From NCBI GenBank assembly GCA_948099385.1, contig CANUEZ040000062.1, forward strand, positions 3,093,501 to 3,157,500: DNA of 64,000 nt, read 5' to 3'. Numbering within the stretch: position 1 is the first letter of the stretch; each line of letters starts with the position of its first letter. Positions 54,991 through 64,000 of the stretch are shown in pieces. The DNA comes from Fasciola hepatica (Eukaryota > Platyhelminthes > Trematoda > Plagiorchiida > Fasciolidae). The notes beneath the pieces are model-generated. The model ran no database searches. It had not been told where the DNA came from and saw only the letters and a list, made by a program, of their open reading frames with translations. A program made the translations under genes and the position numbers.

Positions 54991-56996
54991 CAGGCCAGTT
55001 CACCCTTAGAAAGAGTCGCGAAAATGATGTGATCACTTTAATGAAATATCACTAAGGTTGAATGGATTCTGGAGTGGGGCAAAAACAGCCAACTGCAAGT
55101 TATTTTCCAATTAATTTGGTTGCATCACATGTCGGTGGTGTTGGTGAGATCCGATAAAGTGTGCAAACGAAGCTAATGTCGAAAGTGATTGCTTATCGAG
55201 CTCTGTCACGGGACAGCTAGTTGGATTTAGTCAGGTCGAAATGGTGGAATATGAGTAGCGCGGGTATAAGGCAGACAATGTCCGTCAGACTAATATTTAG
55301 AAGTTTTCGGAAATATTCTGTGAAACAAGGCAAACTATCACAAAAACAGAACAACTTTTTGCTGTTAAACATACAAGCCGCCTGTCTTTCTCGCTCTTGG
55401 AAGTGGGCCCTCAATCGTATAAAGAAATTCCGAGAAACTAAATGTCTTGGAAATCGGAAGAGACCAGAAAGAATGCGACCAGTGTTGAGCAGTGTTGTCT
55501 AAGATGACGTTCTACGACAAGCATCAGATAGTAGATGTAAAAGCATAAGGAAACTGGCCAATGATTTTCGTTTATGCATACTTCAGTGTTGGAACTTTTG
55601 ATGGTTGGAGAATTTCGATGTTACAAGGAAACAAACGTGCAAAAGTTGGACAATGATGATCCGCCCAAGCGGATAGCATTCTGTCGTCGGTTTTTAGAGT
55701 GTATGGATACTTAGTCGGTTTTATTCGCAGACGAAGTGATGTTTCGCATCAATGGAATTGTGGCTCAAGCCCGTGTTTGATCCAGTCCAAAACCGATCAA
55801 GGTTAATCCCAACCGAACAGTTTACTGTCCTCGGGTTATGGTTTGGAGCTCGATTTGTCGGCCTTTATTTCTTCGAAAAGTTTGGTAATGGTGAGTAACT
55901 ACAAAAATTAATGACAAATTCAGGTGAAAAATGCATGACGTTTTTGATGGCAATATTTAATTCCTAAGCTGAATGTGTTTAGCGATGGAGACCAAAGCTC
56001 TGCTTGGTTTCAAGACAATGGCGCTCCTCCACACACTGATAAATGTGCCTGTAAATGTCTGGAAGGAGCTATCCTTGGAAAATGGGTAGGCAGAAATGGC
56101 ACCAAAGAAATCCCCCCCCCCACGATCTCCTGACGTATCACCGATGAACTTCTTTCCCTAAGGACATCTCAAGACCAAAGTATACTTGCGGAAGCCAGAA
56201 ACAACTGGTGAATTGAAAGTGTATATTTCAGTGGGAATAGAAAAAGTAACAGAGGCAATAATAATAAGAGTACGAGCAAATTTCCTGAGAAGGACATTAT
56301 CTTGCTGGCAGGCTCTTGGAGGTCACTTTGAATGCAGTATGAGAAGCAGAAATTAGGATGGTTTAATTGTTACTCATTGCTATTTTCTCCACGGGCTTTG
56401 TTACGCCAATATGGATAAAAAGGCCATTTCTAATGTTCGCTTCCATTTTCACATATTGGCTAGTTTTCCCTTCTATTGGTGACTTTTGCAGTGCAGTGCA
56501 GTGCAGAGTAGCACCTGAATATTCACCCTCGGATGCATAAAGCATATGCGTGACTTGACTTGACTGACCGATTCAGAATACTTTTGGATTGCACAACAAG
56601 AATAGCTCGGAAACATGACCTTTGCCTATTCTTAAGTGTCTTGACCATGAAAGAAACGGAAAAGAATCCAATCGAATGCATATTTATCTATGGTACAAAA
56701 CCAGTCACGATGAGTGAATCAGATCGGGCTACTCTTAATCCACCATTTCGACCTGACTAAATTCAACTAGCTGTCCCGTGACAGAGCTCGATAAGCAATC
56801 ACTTTCGATGTTAGCTTCGTTTGTACACTTTATCGGATCTCACCAACACCACCGACACGTGATGCAACCAAATTAATTTGAAAATAACGTGCAGTTGGAT
56901 ATTTGTGCCCCACTCCAGAATCCATTCAACCTTAGTGATATTTCATTAAAGTGATCACATCATTTTCGCGACTCTTTCTAAGGGTGAACTGACCTG
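54991..56996 (+). mobile_element. Mariner-like DNA transposon with long terminal inverted repeats
   Basis: About 272-bp inverted repeats (54991-55262 and 56725-56996; mirrored positions sum to 111987) begin CAGGYCAGTTCACCCTTAGA at each end. TA follows directly at the right end; the left flank is CA, probably a mutated TA duplication. The transposase between them is broken by stops. It keeps WALNRIKKFRETKCLGNRKR (helix-turn-helix end), FADEVMFRINGIVAQARV, RVMVWSSICRPLFLRKVW, WFQDNGAPPHTDKCACKCLE and PRSPDVSPMNFFPKGHLKTK. The blocks FADE and QDNGAPPHTD hold two of the three catalytic Asp residues; the third is in SPDVSPMNFF. Non-autonomous today. Confidence 0.85.
55263..56724 (+). pseudogene. 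Mariner-like transposase pseudogene
   Basis: The reading begins inside or just after the left inverted repeat and passes through several frames: the N-terminal DNA-binding region at 55270-55500, SIRKLANDF near 55540, the first catalytic block near 55730, then PNRTVYCPRVMVW near 55812. The second catalytic block is at about 56010, and WVGRNGTKEI with a run of C at about 56115 disrupts the frame before PRSPDVSPMNFF. The tail KVYLRKPETTGELK lies near 56190. Stops occur between most blocks. About 350 residues is the normal length for this family, which fits the span. Confidence 0.75.
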
Positions 56997-57002
56997 TACG
57001 GG

Positions 57003-57040
57003 CGTGTGTGTATGTGTGTGTGTGTGTGTGTGTGTTTGTG
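57003..57040. repeat. (TG)n tract
   Basis: Adjacent to the right end of the mariner-like element; a (CA)-rich tract of related sequence (54957-54990) lies outside the left end. Confidence 0.85.
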
Positions 57041-57890
57041 GGAGGGGGTGGAAGAGAGCTTCCTCAATTATCGAATAGATGAACAGGCCGAGATTTTCCG
57101 TGTCCGTGGCGCGTTTGTAGGTGGAAAGCACATAGGTTTGGGGACACAGTGGTACCTTTCCAAGTTTCGACCCTATATTGCCATGAACACGAATAACTGA
57201 AAACGAGCTTGTTTGCCACTTTGTTTTGTTCTCCAAAAAGCATTCAACCTAACTGTGATATAAGAGCTCTAATCATTCCTAAATAATTTTATTAAGCCCA
57301 AGTGTGATAAGTCTTTTAAGCGTTAAACCAGATTTCGTAGTGTGCATTTATATGCACAATTTATAGTAAATTATTTAGTGATAACAATACACATATACAT
57401 CTGATTGGGAACAGGCATAGTGCCTACTAGACAACAGCAGAAAAGGATTACGAAATCGGGCTGTGGGGGGGGGTTGTTAAGGGTCAACATTAAGATTACG
57501 AGTAAAAGCATCTTTTGTTTATTATTTTCATCGTACACTTTTCGTCAATGTTTTTGTCTGTTTTTCGATTGTTCATGGGGAACCGGAGATCAAAAGGCAG
57601 GTCACACAGCATTCATACCACTGGATTCGTTCCCGAGTCATATCTCTGAGAGTCTCTAACCAACGACAATCCTCATCTGTTGGGCCTCAATCGGGAAGGC
57701 GGGAAGCACCAGTCGGGGTCATAGCCGAAGCTAACTTCTTCATGTCCCTGAAACCAATCATAACTTAACAGCTGCGTTGCTTCGTCCATCTTTGCCAAGC
57801 ATATCTAAAAAGAGCACGAAAAAGTAGACAGTAAACAGACATTCATAAAATAAGACCGATCCATCAGAAGTGGTTTTTAGAGCGCTTATC
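57041..57890. other. No gene recognised
   Basis: Short frames only. The right part may be the 3' non-coding region of the minus-strand LINE that follows. Confidence 0.4.
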
Positions 57891-58160
57891 TAGGTCAGAG
57901 GACGACTATTCACACCCAACACACAACGATGAACCTCGCCAATGCTCACCCGACTTTCCTACCGGACACGAGCAATGTCTCGGGGACATCAGTGGTCGAG
58001 TACAGAAAGCCCCCGATTATCTTCAACGAGGAGGGACCAGATCTCAAAGCTGTAAAGAAGAACACTACGAACTGTAGCGCTGTACACCCTTCTGGCGGCG
58101 CAGCAGATGGCGCAGGTTCGCGGAGGCTGCTTTGGCTCTTGCTATTCCTGATGTGATCTC
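57890..58160 (-). pseudogene. LINE C-terminal tail remnant
   Basis: The minus strand reads VYSATVRSVLLYSFEIWSLL followed by VEDNRGLSVLDHRCPRDIAH. This corresponds to the conserved VRSVLLYGCETWPLR-ED-RRLSVFDHRCLR tail of fluke LINEs. It shows that the element continues past the RT core and gives its approximate 3' end. Confidence 0.75.
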
Positions 58161-58199
58161 CTCCCGAACACCATCCACAGCTGTAATCAAGCTGCTAGG

Positions 58200-59650
58200 G
58201 TACTTAAAGCGATTAACTACCTCTAACTAGTCACAACAAAGGGTAAGTGCAGCCACAGGCGCCTGCTGGTCTTGAAGAAGTACCTTAAATTTCGAAAGGA
58301 TGAAGCGCACACAATATCGGAAAAACTCAGCGCCCAAACGATCCAATGAGAGTTGAATTACCTGTGCACAGTCGCTCAGAAAGGCGATATCATAGGTATA
58401 CTCTAAGGCAAATCTGTGCTTCCTGGAAGGAGTTCAATTCTACCTGTCGGAAGGCCCAACAAAGCTTCCTGTAGGACACTCTCTTTAGCAAAGGTGAGAA
58501 GAAACGGGGATATAGGGCTGTCTTGTCGTATTCTACCGGAGACAATGAAGAGTAGCGAAAACTGGCAAGGTAAGGCGATACAGCTGTTTCTGGACTGACA
58601 GATATTTCTCAGGTACACCGTTCGTTAACAACACAGTGCCATAGTGTAAAACTGTCAATGGAATCGAAGACCGCGCGAACCTCTTTAAACACAATGATGG
58701 TTGGTTTTTGGAAAACGCAAAGATGCTCTATTACCAGTCGGAAGGTGAACATTTGATTGATGCACCCACACCAGGTACGAAAACCAGCCTGTTTCTTGCG
58801 AGTTTGCTCGTCACGTATATTACACACCCTGCGAAGAATGACGGACGCCAGCAGCTAAGATTCTATCGGGATTAGACTTATATCCCTATGACTGACGCAG
58901 TCAATGCGCGAGCCCTTCTTAAAGGTGGGGACAAAAATCAATTCCTCAACTAGGAGGGAGATTTCTGAGAGTGCCAGACCTTGAATAACAAAACTTGAAG
59001 TACTCAAACAGTTCTATTCCTCCACCTCTAAGTAGAGCTAAGGAAAGGCCATCGGAACCCGGCGCTTTGTGACGTCCTAGGGCTTGAACTTCCTTGCGGA
59101 TCTCCGCCTCAGAAGGTGAATCTATCGCAAAGGACCACGGGACGTGTGCCGGAACAGCTGTGAAAGGGGCTGACGCTAAAGACCAGCTAAACTTTACTTT
59201 AAGTTGCTCCCCCAAGTGTACAATACGTCGCCACGGACCGTGGCTAGAAGAACCGTCATCTCCATAGATCGTTTCACTCACCCCCACTGTCTTCTCACTG
59301 GCGACTCTGATGGGGTGAAACAGCCTGAGAGAATTTCCCACGGCGACAGCAAGTTCAGTCTTTGATGCTCTTCGAGACCACGGGATTTCATGGTCCTTAA
59401 GCAGACTTGCTTTGAGTTCACGTCTCGTTGTGAGCCGTGCTTCTTTATGCTCACTACTAGTTTGCATTAAGAAGGCATTAACCCGGGGTGTCATGACTCG
59501 ACGGGTTAGGCCACAACTCACTATGCCAGCAGAACACAAAGCATACTTAATAAACGACCAGTGCTGGTTGATGTAGTCTGGTGGTATTAATCCTAGCATT
59601 TCAGCTAGAAAGTTTTGGAAAGTTGAGAGACCAGACGAATCAGACAGCAT
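58200..59650 (-). pseudogene. LINE reverse transcriptase remnant
   Basis: The 234-codon frame at 59650-58946 is the linker and RT start, with AHVPWSFAIDSPSEAEIRKE and VQALGRHKAPGSDGLSLALL (the KAPG-DGL block). Downstream 58960-58600 reads LIFVPTFKKGSRIDCVSHRD, RRVCNIRDEQTRKKQAGFRT and IVFKEVRAVFDSID. The first catalytic Asp (F-L-D) is Glu here. The next frame, 58618-58403, has GRIRQDSPISPFLLTF (usually VRQGCPISPFLFNF) and LLGLPTGRIELLPG. A frameshift precedes ALEYTYDIAFLSDCAQ, where the YADD site reads YTYD. Confidence 0.8.
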
Positions 59651-59821
59651 ATTGCAGTCTAAGAGACGCTACGTCGTACGTTTGGCAAGCCCACCGAAGC
59701 ATATGGACAACTTGGTACATACTAACGAGTGGCCGGATTCAAAGCGAGTTCCCTACTATGACCAGCAGTCTCGTATATAGCTCCGCCATATGTAACTAAT
59801 TGCGACGCGGTCTATCTGTGT

Positions 59822-60475
59822 CTATCGCTGACTTGGAGAGGATAGACTCCACGTGGCGTACCGGTGGTTAGAACGTCTGAAGTTCATACTGGCGAGAAAC
59901 AAGCGAAGGTCTGAACACATAGCCAACAACTCTTCCCTGTTCCCGTTCTGGAAAATAGGAATCGAAGCCGAAAGGGTCTCCCAAATGCGCCTCGTTCGAG
60001 AAGGGCCGTTCTTTTCTAGCATTTACGTCTCTAGTGAAAATCACGATGTCACCTCGCTTCGCTTTACGTAAGAGATAGTGCAACCTCTGGTAGACGATAT
60101 CTTTGGTTGCATCTGGGCTGCAGTCTGTGGGGACATAAGCCGAGACGACAAACAGATTGCGTCTATCGGGACGAAGATTCTTAACTTGCACAAACCACTA
60201 GGTCTCACTGAGCACAACCAACTGTCGATTGGGATTCCGTCAAGCAGAGCAGCCTCAGCTTCAGGGTCCCCAGAGAAACTTTTTTGAAGGATTGGATGGA
60301 GGCATCAATCGAATGATCGAGCTGGAGTCGTGGATGTGGGTCTCTTGAATACAACACACGTCAACGTCAATGGTCTCCACCTTACAAGCTAAATACGCCT
60401 CTTCTCCTATACGCATCGGCGTTGGTACATTAATTGTGGCCAGTTCAAAAAGACGTGGATGGTGAAGAAGCACAT
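59822..60475 (-). pseudogene. LINE apurinic-type endonuclease remnant
   Basis: The minus strand begins FELATINVPTPMRIGEEAYL and VDVCCIQETHIHD, where QET holds the catalytic Glu. After a gap of about 70 bases it continues NLFVVSAYVPTDCSPDATKD, LHYLLRKAKRGDIVIFTRDV and NARKERPFSNEAHLGDPFGF. It then has ELLAMCSDLRLFLASMNFRR, ending near SPSQ. The usual GDMNA reads RDVNA (Gly to Arg). The middle of the domain (about 110 residues) is deleted. Confidence 0.8.
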
Positions 60476-61312
60476 CAGCTGGCGGAAGCGTATTGGTTGA
60501 GACTTGGAAACTAGACGAAATAGGGCACGGGAGGACAGGATTAGGGCTTTCCTCAGAGACACTACCGCAATTACGTCTGACTGCAGTTCCCGAAGAATAT
60601 GAAAATGTATGTGTGTGTGGGGGGGGGGGTGAGGTGGTGGGTTCAAATAAACAACCAGTGAGTACGACGTGACAGCGTTGGCGCGAGTTTATCTTCCAAG
60701 AGGGCTACAAACGTTTTGTAAGAAAACCATCAGTTGCATTGTCGTCGGCTTTGTGAACTATTGTACTACTTGGTTTCCCGGTCTAGAGTAGGTATTTTTA
60801 TACGTGGATGCACTTCTAGAACTCAGGCCACCAAGCGCGTCCTGCAAGGCAGCAGGGTCGGTTCAGGTGAGCCAGTGGCTAATTGTGTGTTTCATTCAAC
60901 TCTTCCCGCAACTTCTTGGAGCCAGTGACTGATTGCTCAGTTCATATACCCTTCAGACGAGGCTAAACATCCTGAGTGCCAGTACAACCCTCCACCACAG
61001 ATGCTGATGAGTTTAGAGTTGTACACCTCATACGCCACCCATGGTTGGTTTGGTATCGGAGTTTAGCCACCTTCCCTGAACGGACTATTATTCAGTCAAC
61101 CCGGTGGAGAGAGCAGGGCATTCGCTTTAGCCCCAACTTTTTCTAAAGCATCTTCACTCCGGGAAGGCAGTACGTAGGACTTCCTCGGCAGAAGCTATTT
61201 GGGGCGCGCAGCCATCTAAGGAAAGCTGTTTTGTCAAATGTAAGTGAGCTATCTGACTGTGAATGAAACTGAAAACATTTTGTAAACTTTTCATAAGTAA
61301 TAAACCGTTGAG
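60476..61312. other. No gene recognised
   Basis: Contains a G-rich run at 60618-60633. The GC-richer part from 60.95 to 61.25 kb may be the 5' region of a repeat but matched nothing else in the window. Confidence 0.35.
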
Positions 61313-61512
61313 ATCTAGCCCGGACAGCGTGGTAGTTAGGTGCTCGACTCACGTTCTTTCATCCCGGGTTGGATTCCCAAGGGAGAGGGGGGGGGAGCTG
61401 AGGGGATGTGCACTCCTGGGAATTCCTAACAAGGTCGAGAAAGCTGTACTCCATTTGAATGGTTTCTAGTGGTTAGTTGAACTGCATGATGAATCATACT
61501 ATGTAAAATTTA
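61313..61512 (+). repeat. tRNA-headed SINE, family B (copy 1)
   Basis: It begins TAGCCCGGACAGCGTGGTAG with a B-box-like GGGTTGGATTCCC. Landmarks CCTAACAAGG, AAAGCTGTAC and TGGTTTCTAGTGGTTAGTTG recur in the same order in the copy at the right edge (63795-64000). Confidence 0.7.
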
Positions 61513-62591
61513 ATCTACTATTAATACTCTTGTTCCATAATTGTTAGAGGACCTCGTACGTAGATTCTGATTCGGGATGTTAGTGACAGAGAGTGGACTA
61601 GCTCAACAATATTCTCCTGGGCTGGAGGTGGACGAATACTTGCAACTAAATATTAAACCATACTTGAGACCCTTTTCTCTGAAACTGCCGCACTGTTGCA
61701 GTGATCGACCACTGTTTATACTTGGAGACTATGTAGACAATTACTGTTATCAAGCTTTCATCCTATCCAATAAATCGGGCTGCGTAGAAAGGTATTGTAG
61801 TCGCAGCTAAATGATTCTCACAGTGACTTAGCTAATTTTTTGAGCTATTCCCTGACAACAGCGTTCTGGTAATGCTGGCAAATTTGATGTGCATTACATA
61901 TGATTACAGATATGGGTGATAAAAATGAACATGGTTTTTTCGTGGTAAGTTAAGCTTTGCTATTGCACGAAGAATATTTCTAGAATAACTCAGTCTTCCC
62001 ATTTCTACGACTGAATAAATCTTTTTTCTTATCTTGGTTTAGATTTCCTAAATATTATTCTAGCCGTCTGAATTGAAATGTATTGTATCGTATTGAAATG
62101 AAGACATCAGCAAGTTAGCAAACTCATTTTTCGGCCAAATGGAAGGGGACTGATCACTGTCACTTAGAAATAAACATAAAGTATAAATATTATAGAAAAT
62201 AAAACTGGTTCAGCCGCCGAGATTCATGCGTAGTTCCTCTGTGACTTCAGGCAAATCTTGTGCAGAGAAAGTTTATACTTTACCATGGAAAACATACTCG
62301 ATTATTCGTGAATACCATAAGTTTGTCCTATATTGCTGCAGTCCGAGATATTCATCAGACTTGAAACCTTTTGGCACAAAGTTGAAGCAATGCGGGTTGA
62401 TCTTGTTAAAAAGCCAGTGAAAATATTGCTACATATTAAATGATTTATGGCAATATTCTTTTCTACCTGACTGACTATCACAGTTTCATCAACTCAGGAC
62501 TTTCAAACTGGATTATCGAATGGGCATGGAGTGACTGAGCGTGTATTATTAAGTCATAACGAATGACTGAACAATCACGTGAACACCTTAC
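61513..62591. other. No gene recognised
   Basis: One 77-codon plus-strand frame (61577-61807) has no recognised motif and no convincing splice sites. The rest is AT-rich. Confidence 0.35.
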
Positions 62592-62741
62592 CGATGTCGC
62601 CGTTCTTCTGGGGAATAATCGGAAGTGTTAAACCAACGACCGACAACTGAGACTGGAAATCGATACACAGGTGTATGATTTTACTGTTAGGGACTAAATA
62701 TGCCGTCAGTGGTTTTCCGTCGGTTAGCACCACATTTGTCC
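62592..62741 (-). CDS. Unidentified minus-strand exon candidate
   Basis: On the minus strand a good acceptor (TTTCATTATGCAAATTCAG) and donor (ATCG|GTAAGG) enclose 150 bases that are open in the matching frame, phase 1 to 1. It encodes TNVVLTDGKPLTAYLVPNSK, then IIHLCIDFQSQLSVVGLTLP and IIPQKNGDI. The composition is that of an ordinary soluble protein and unlike the broken transposon text nearby. I do not recognise the family. It would belong to a second host gene running leftwards, convergent with or nested in the ZIP gene. Neighbouring exons were not identified, so it remains a candidate. Confidence 0.4.
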
Positions 62742-63794
62742 CTGAATTTGCATAATGAAAATTTGTCAGCCACAAGGTAGTCGACGCTCGTGACTGACAT
62801 CTCGATCTGGGTGAAACGAAGGTATCAAAAACAAGAAATAGAGTTTGCCTACTTGGTCACGTTCAGTAGTATGAGACATGAATCAAATTTCGTTTGTGGT
62901 CGCGTAAATAATTTCGTTAATATTATCAACGTAATCAAGCAGTCAGTTAATCGTCGGCGGTAAACAAAAATACTTTTCCCGACTGATTTTTGAAGTACTG
63001 ATTATTTCGAATATGAACTGATATGGTATAAGCTAGCCGTGGTAAGGGAAATGTAGACCGATCATAAAAGATTTAAAGAATATCATCTAGCGTAGACATT
63101 CTTGATTGAATGCCTAAAATGTATTATCCTGAAAGAAATTTTTAATTTATACCGATATCCTGGTATTTCCTTTACGGTTCCGTGTATTTTCGACAAGAAC
63201 CAACTGTCTGCATGTGCACGGTGACTAAGATTCTGATTAAGACAAAAGAAACCTTTGATATTTTGCTAGGTTGTCTAGCCATAACAAATAATCGATGTGC
63301 AATCGAGGACCTGATTGTTGGTTTTCCTTCAGATAATCTGTGAAAATCTCCTGACTAAATGATTTCTTCTTTTGACTAATATATCCTCGGCCTAACATCC
63401 ATTATACTGATAAAATCTGACGTATGGAAAAGAGAAAGGTATAAATAAGTTTAAAAATCGATGGCTTTTTCGTCGGCCAATACTTTCACGTTCATATAAA
63501 ATTTCAAAATGTCGATTGCAATGCAAGTGTCAGTTTCTCTATTGTAGAGATTCTATTTAAAAAAGTGAACTCAGTGACTTTTGACTGTTTAATGTAATCA
63601 ATTTGAAAAGCCTAAGGACAAAATTCAATGATTTTCAACTCCTCGATGTGGAACAAGGTTGATTTTTGCGAACTCTGTACAGCTTTTTCTATCTCATTGA
63701 GTATTGTGTTTTAAGCCTTTTACATATTAACAGTTTGTTGTATTTTTACGCAATATGATTCATCGTACAGTGTGAAATTCATACCACTGCCACT
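62742..63794. other. No gene recognised
   Basis: AT-rich with short frames only. A possible 57-base minus-strand exon near 63171-63227 was considered and not accepted. Confidence 0.35.
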
Positions 63795-64000
63795 CATCCC
63801 GGATAGCCTTGTGGTTAAGGTGTTCGATTCAAAACCATTCTTCTCGGATCACCTCGAATCCCAGTTGGGGCTCGGTGGCTGTACATTGCTGAGGATTCTT
63901 AACAAGGATAAAACAGCTATACGGTGAATATTTTCATGGTTTTCAGTGGTGAGGTGAACGTCCACACTGCAAGATGAATTACATTTTGTGAGAGTCTAAT
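63795..64000 (+). repeat. tRNA-headed SINE, family B (copy 2, cut by window edge)
   Basis: It begins ATCCCGGATAGCCTTGTGGT, A-box-like GGTTAAGGTGTTCGATTC, B-box-like CTCGAATCCCAG. It continues TTCTTAACAAGGATAAAACA and TTTTCAGTGGTGAGGTGAAC, aligned with copy 1. Confidence 0.7.

Larger units (their letters stand above)
57890..60475 (-). mobile_element. LINE (RTE/CR1-like) with endonuclease and RT, decayed
   Basis: A minus-strand element runs from the endonuclease start (about 60475) through RT to its C-terminal tail (about 57890). The clade is uncertain: the general layout and the tail wording fit the fluke LINEs with an APE-type endonuclease and a C-terminal SVLLYGCETWPL-like block. Frameshifts, stops and altered catalytic residues make it inactive. 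Domains are listed separately. A G-rich run at 60618 lies upstream of the 5' end. Confidence 0.8.

Noticed and set aside
56363..56760. 60- and 66-codon frames inside the mariner element
   Set aside because: They lie after the last catalytic block, partly in the inverted repeat, and match nothing expected of a transposase.
63171..63227. Possible 57-base minus-strand exon with a good acceptor
   Set aside because: Its open frames do not end in the phase required by the exon candidate at 62592-62741, and the frame that would fit contains a stop.

Overview
The window is eukaryotic, AT-rich and dense with repeats. It most resembles a digenean trematode genome (liver or lung fluke type). The evidence is one host gene split into small exons by long introns, plus decayed copies of element families I associate with flatworms: a CsRn1-like Ty3/gypsy element, BEL/Pao, Penelope-like, RTE/CR1-like LINEs, a mariner-like DNA transposon and tRNA-headed SINEs. 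The exact species cannot be fixed from sequence alone.

Left third (1-21 kb). No host gene was recognised. The stretch holds a decayed CACTA/Tnp2-like transposase on the minus strand (0.46-1.78 kb), two SINE copies (4.9-5.5 kb), a nearly full-length but dead CsRn1-like gypsy element (5.8-9.1 kb) with a small element nested in its gag zinc knuckle, a second gypsy fragment (9.3-10.1 kb), copies of an unnamed dispersed repeat (11.8 and 14.2 kb), and otherwise unannotatable intergenic DNA.

Middle (21-53.5 kb). A zinc transporter gene of the ZIP/SLC39A family, LIV-1 subfamily (ZIP6/ZIP10-like), lies on the plus strand. I assembled eleven coding exons from splice sites and reading-phase continuity: 21076-21258 (signal peptide), 24736-24879, 25120-25156, 26693-26862 (TM1-TM2), 30456-30623 (TM3), 31620-31830, 39239-39480 and 43703-43765 (cytosolic loop), 48892-48973 (TM4, HNFTDG), 51365-51445 (TM5, CHELPHELG) and 53311-53498 (TM6-TM7). 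The last exon (TM8 and stop) was not found and may lie beyond the window. The introns carry the insertions: two or three SINEs and a Penelope fragment, a 4.1-kb palindrome with 1.07-kb nearly identical arms, a Tc1/IS630-type fragment, CR1-like LINE pieces on both sides of the His-rich exon, and a BEL/Pao remnant.

Right part (53.5-64 kb). This is probably the last ZIP intron or downstream DNA. It contains a Penelope fragment, a mariner-like element with unusually long (about 272 bp) inverted repeats, a dead LINE with endonuclease and reverse transcriptase on the minus strand, two copies of another SINE, and one well-formed but unidentified minus-strand exon candidate at 62592-62741.

The transporter is the only gene I can show to be a real host gene. 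All mobile-element reading frames seen are broken by stops, frameshifts or catalytic substitutions.
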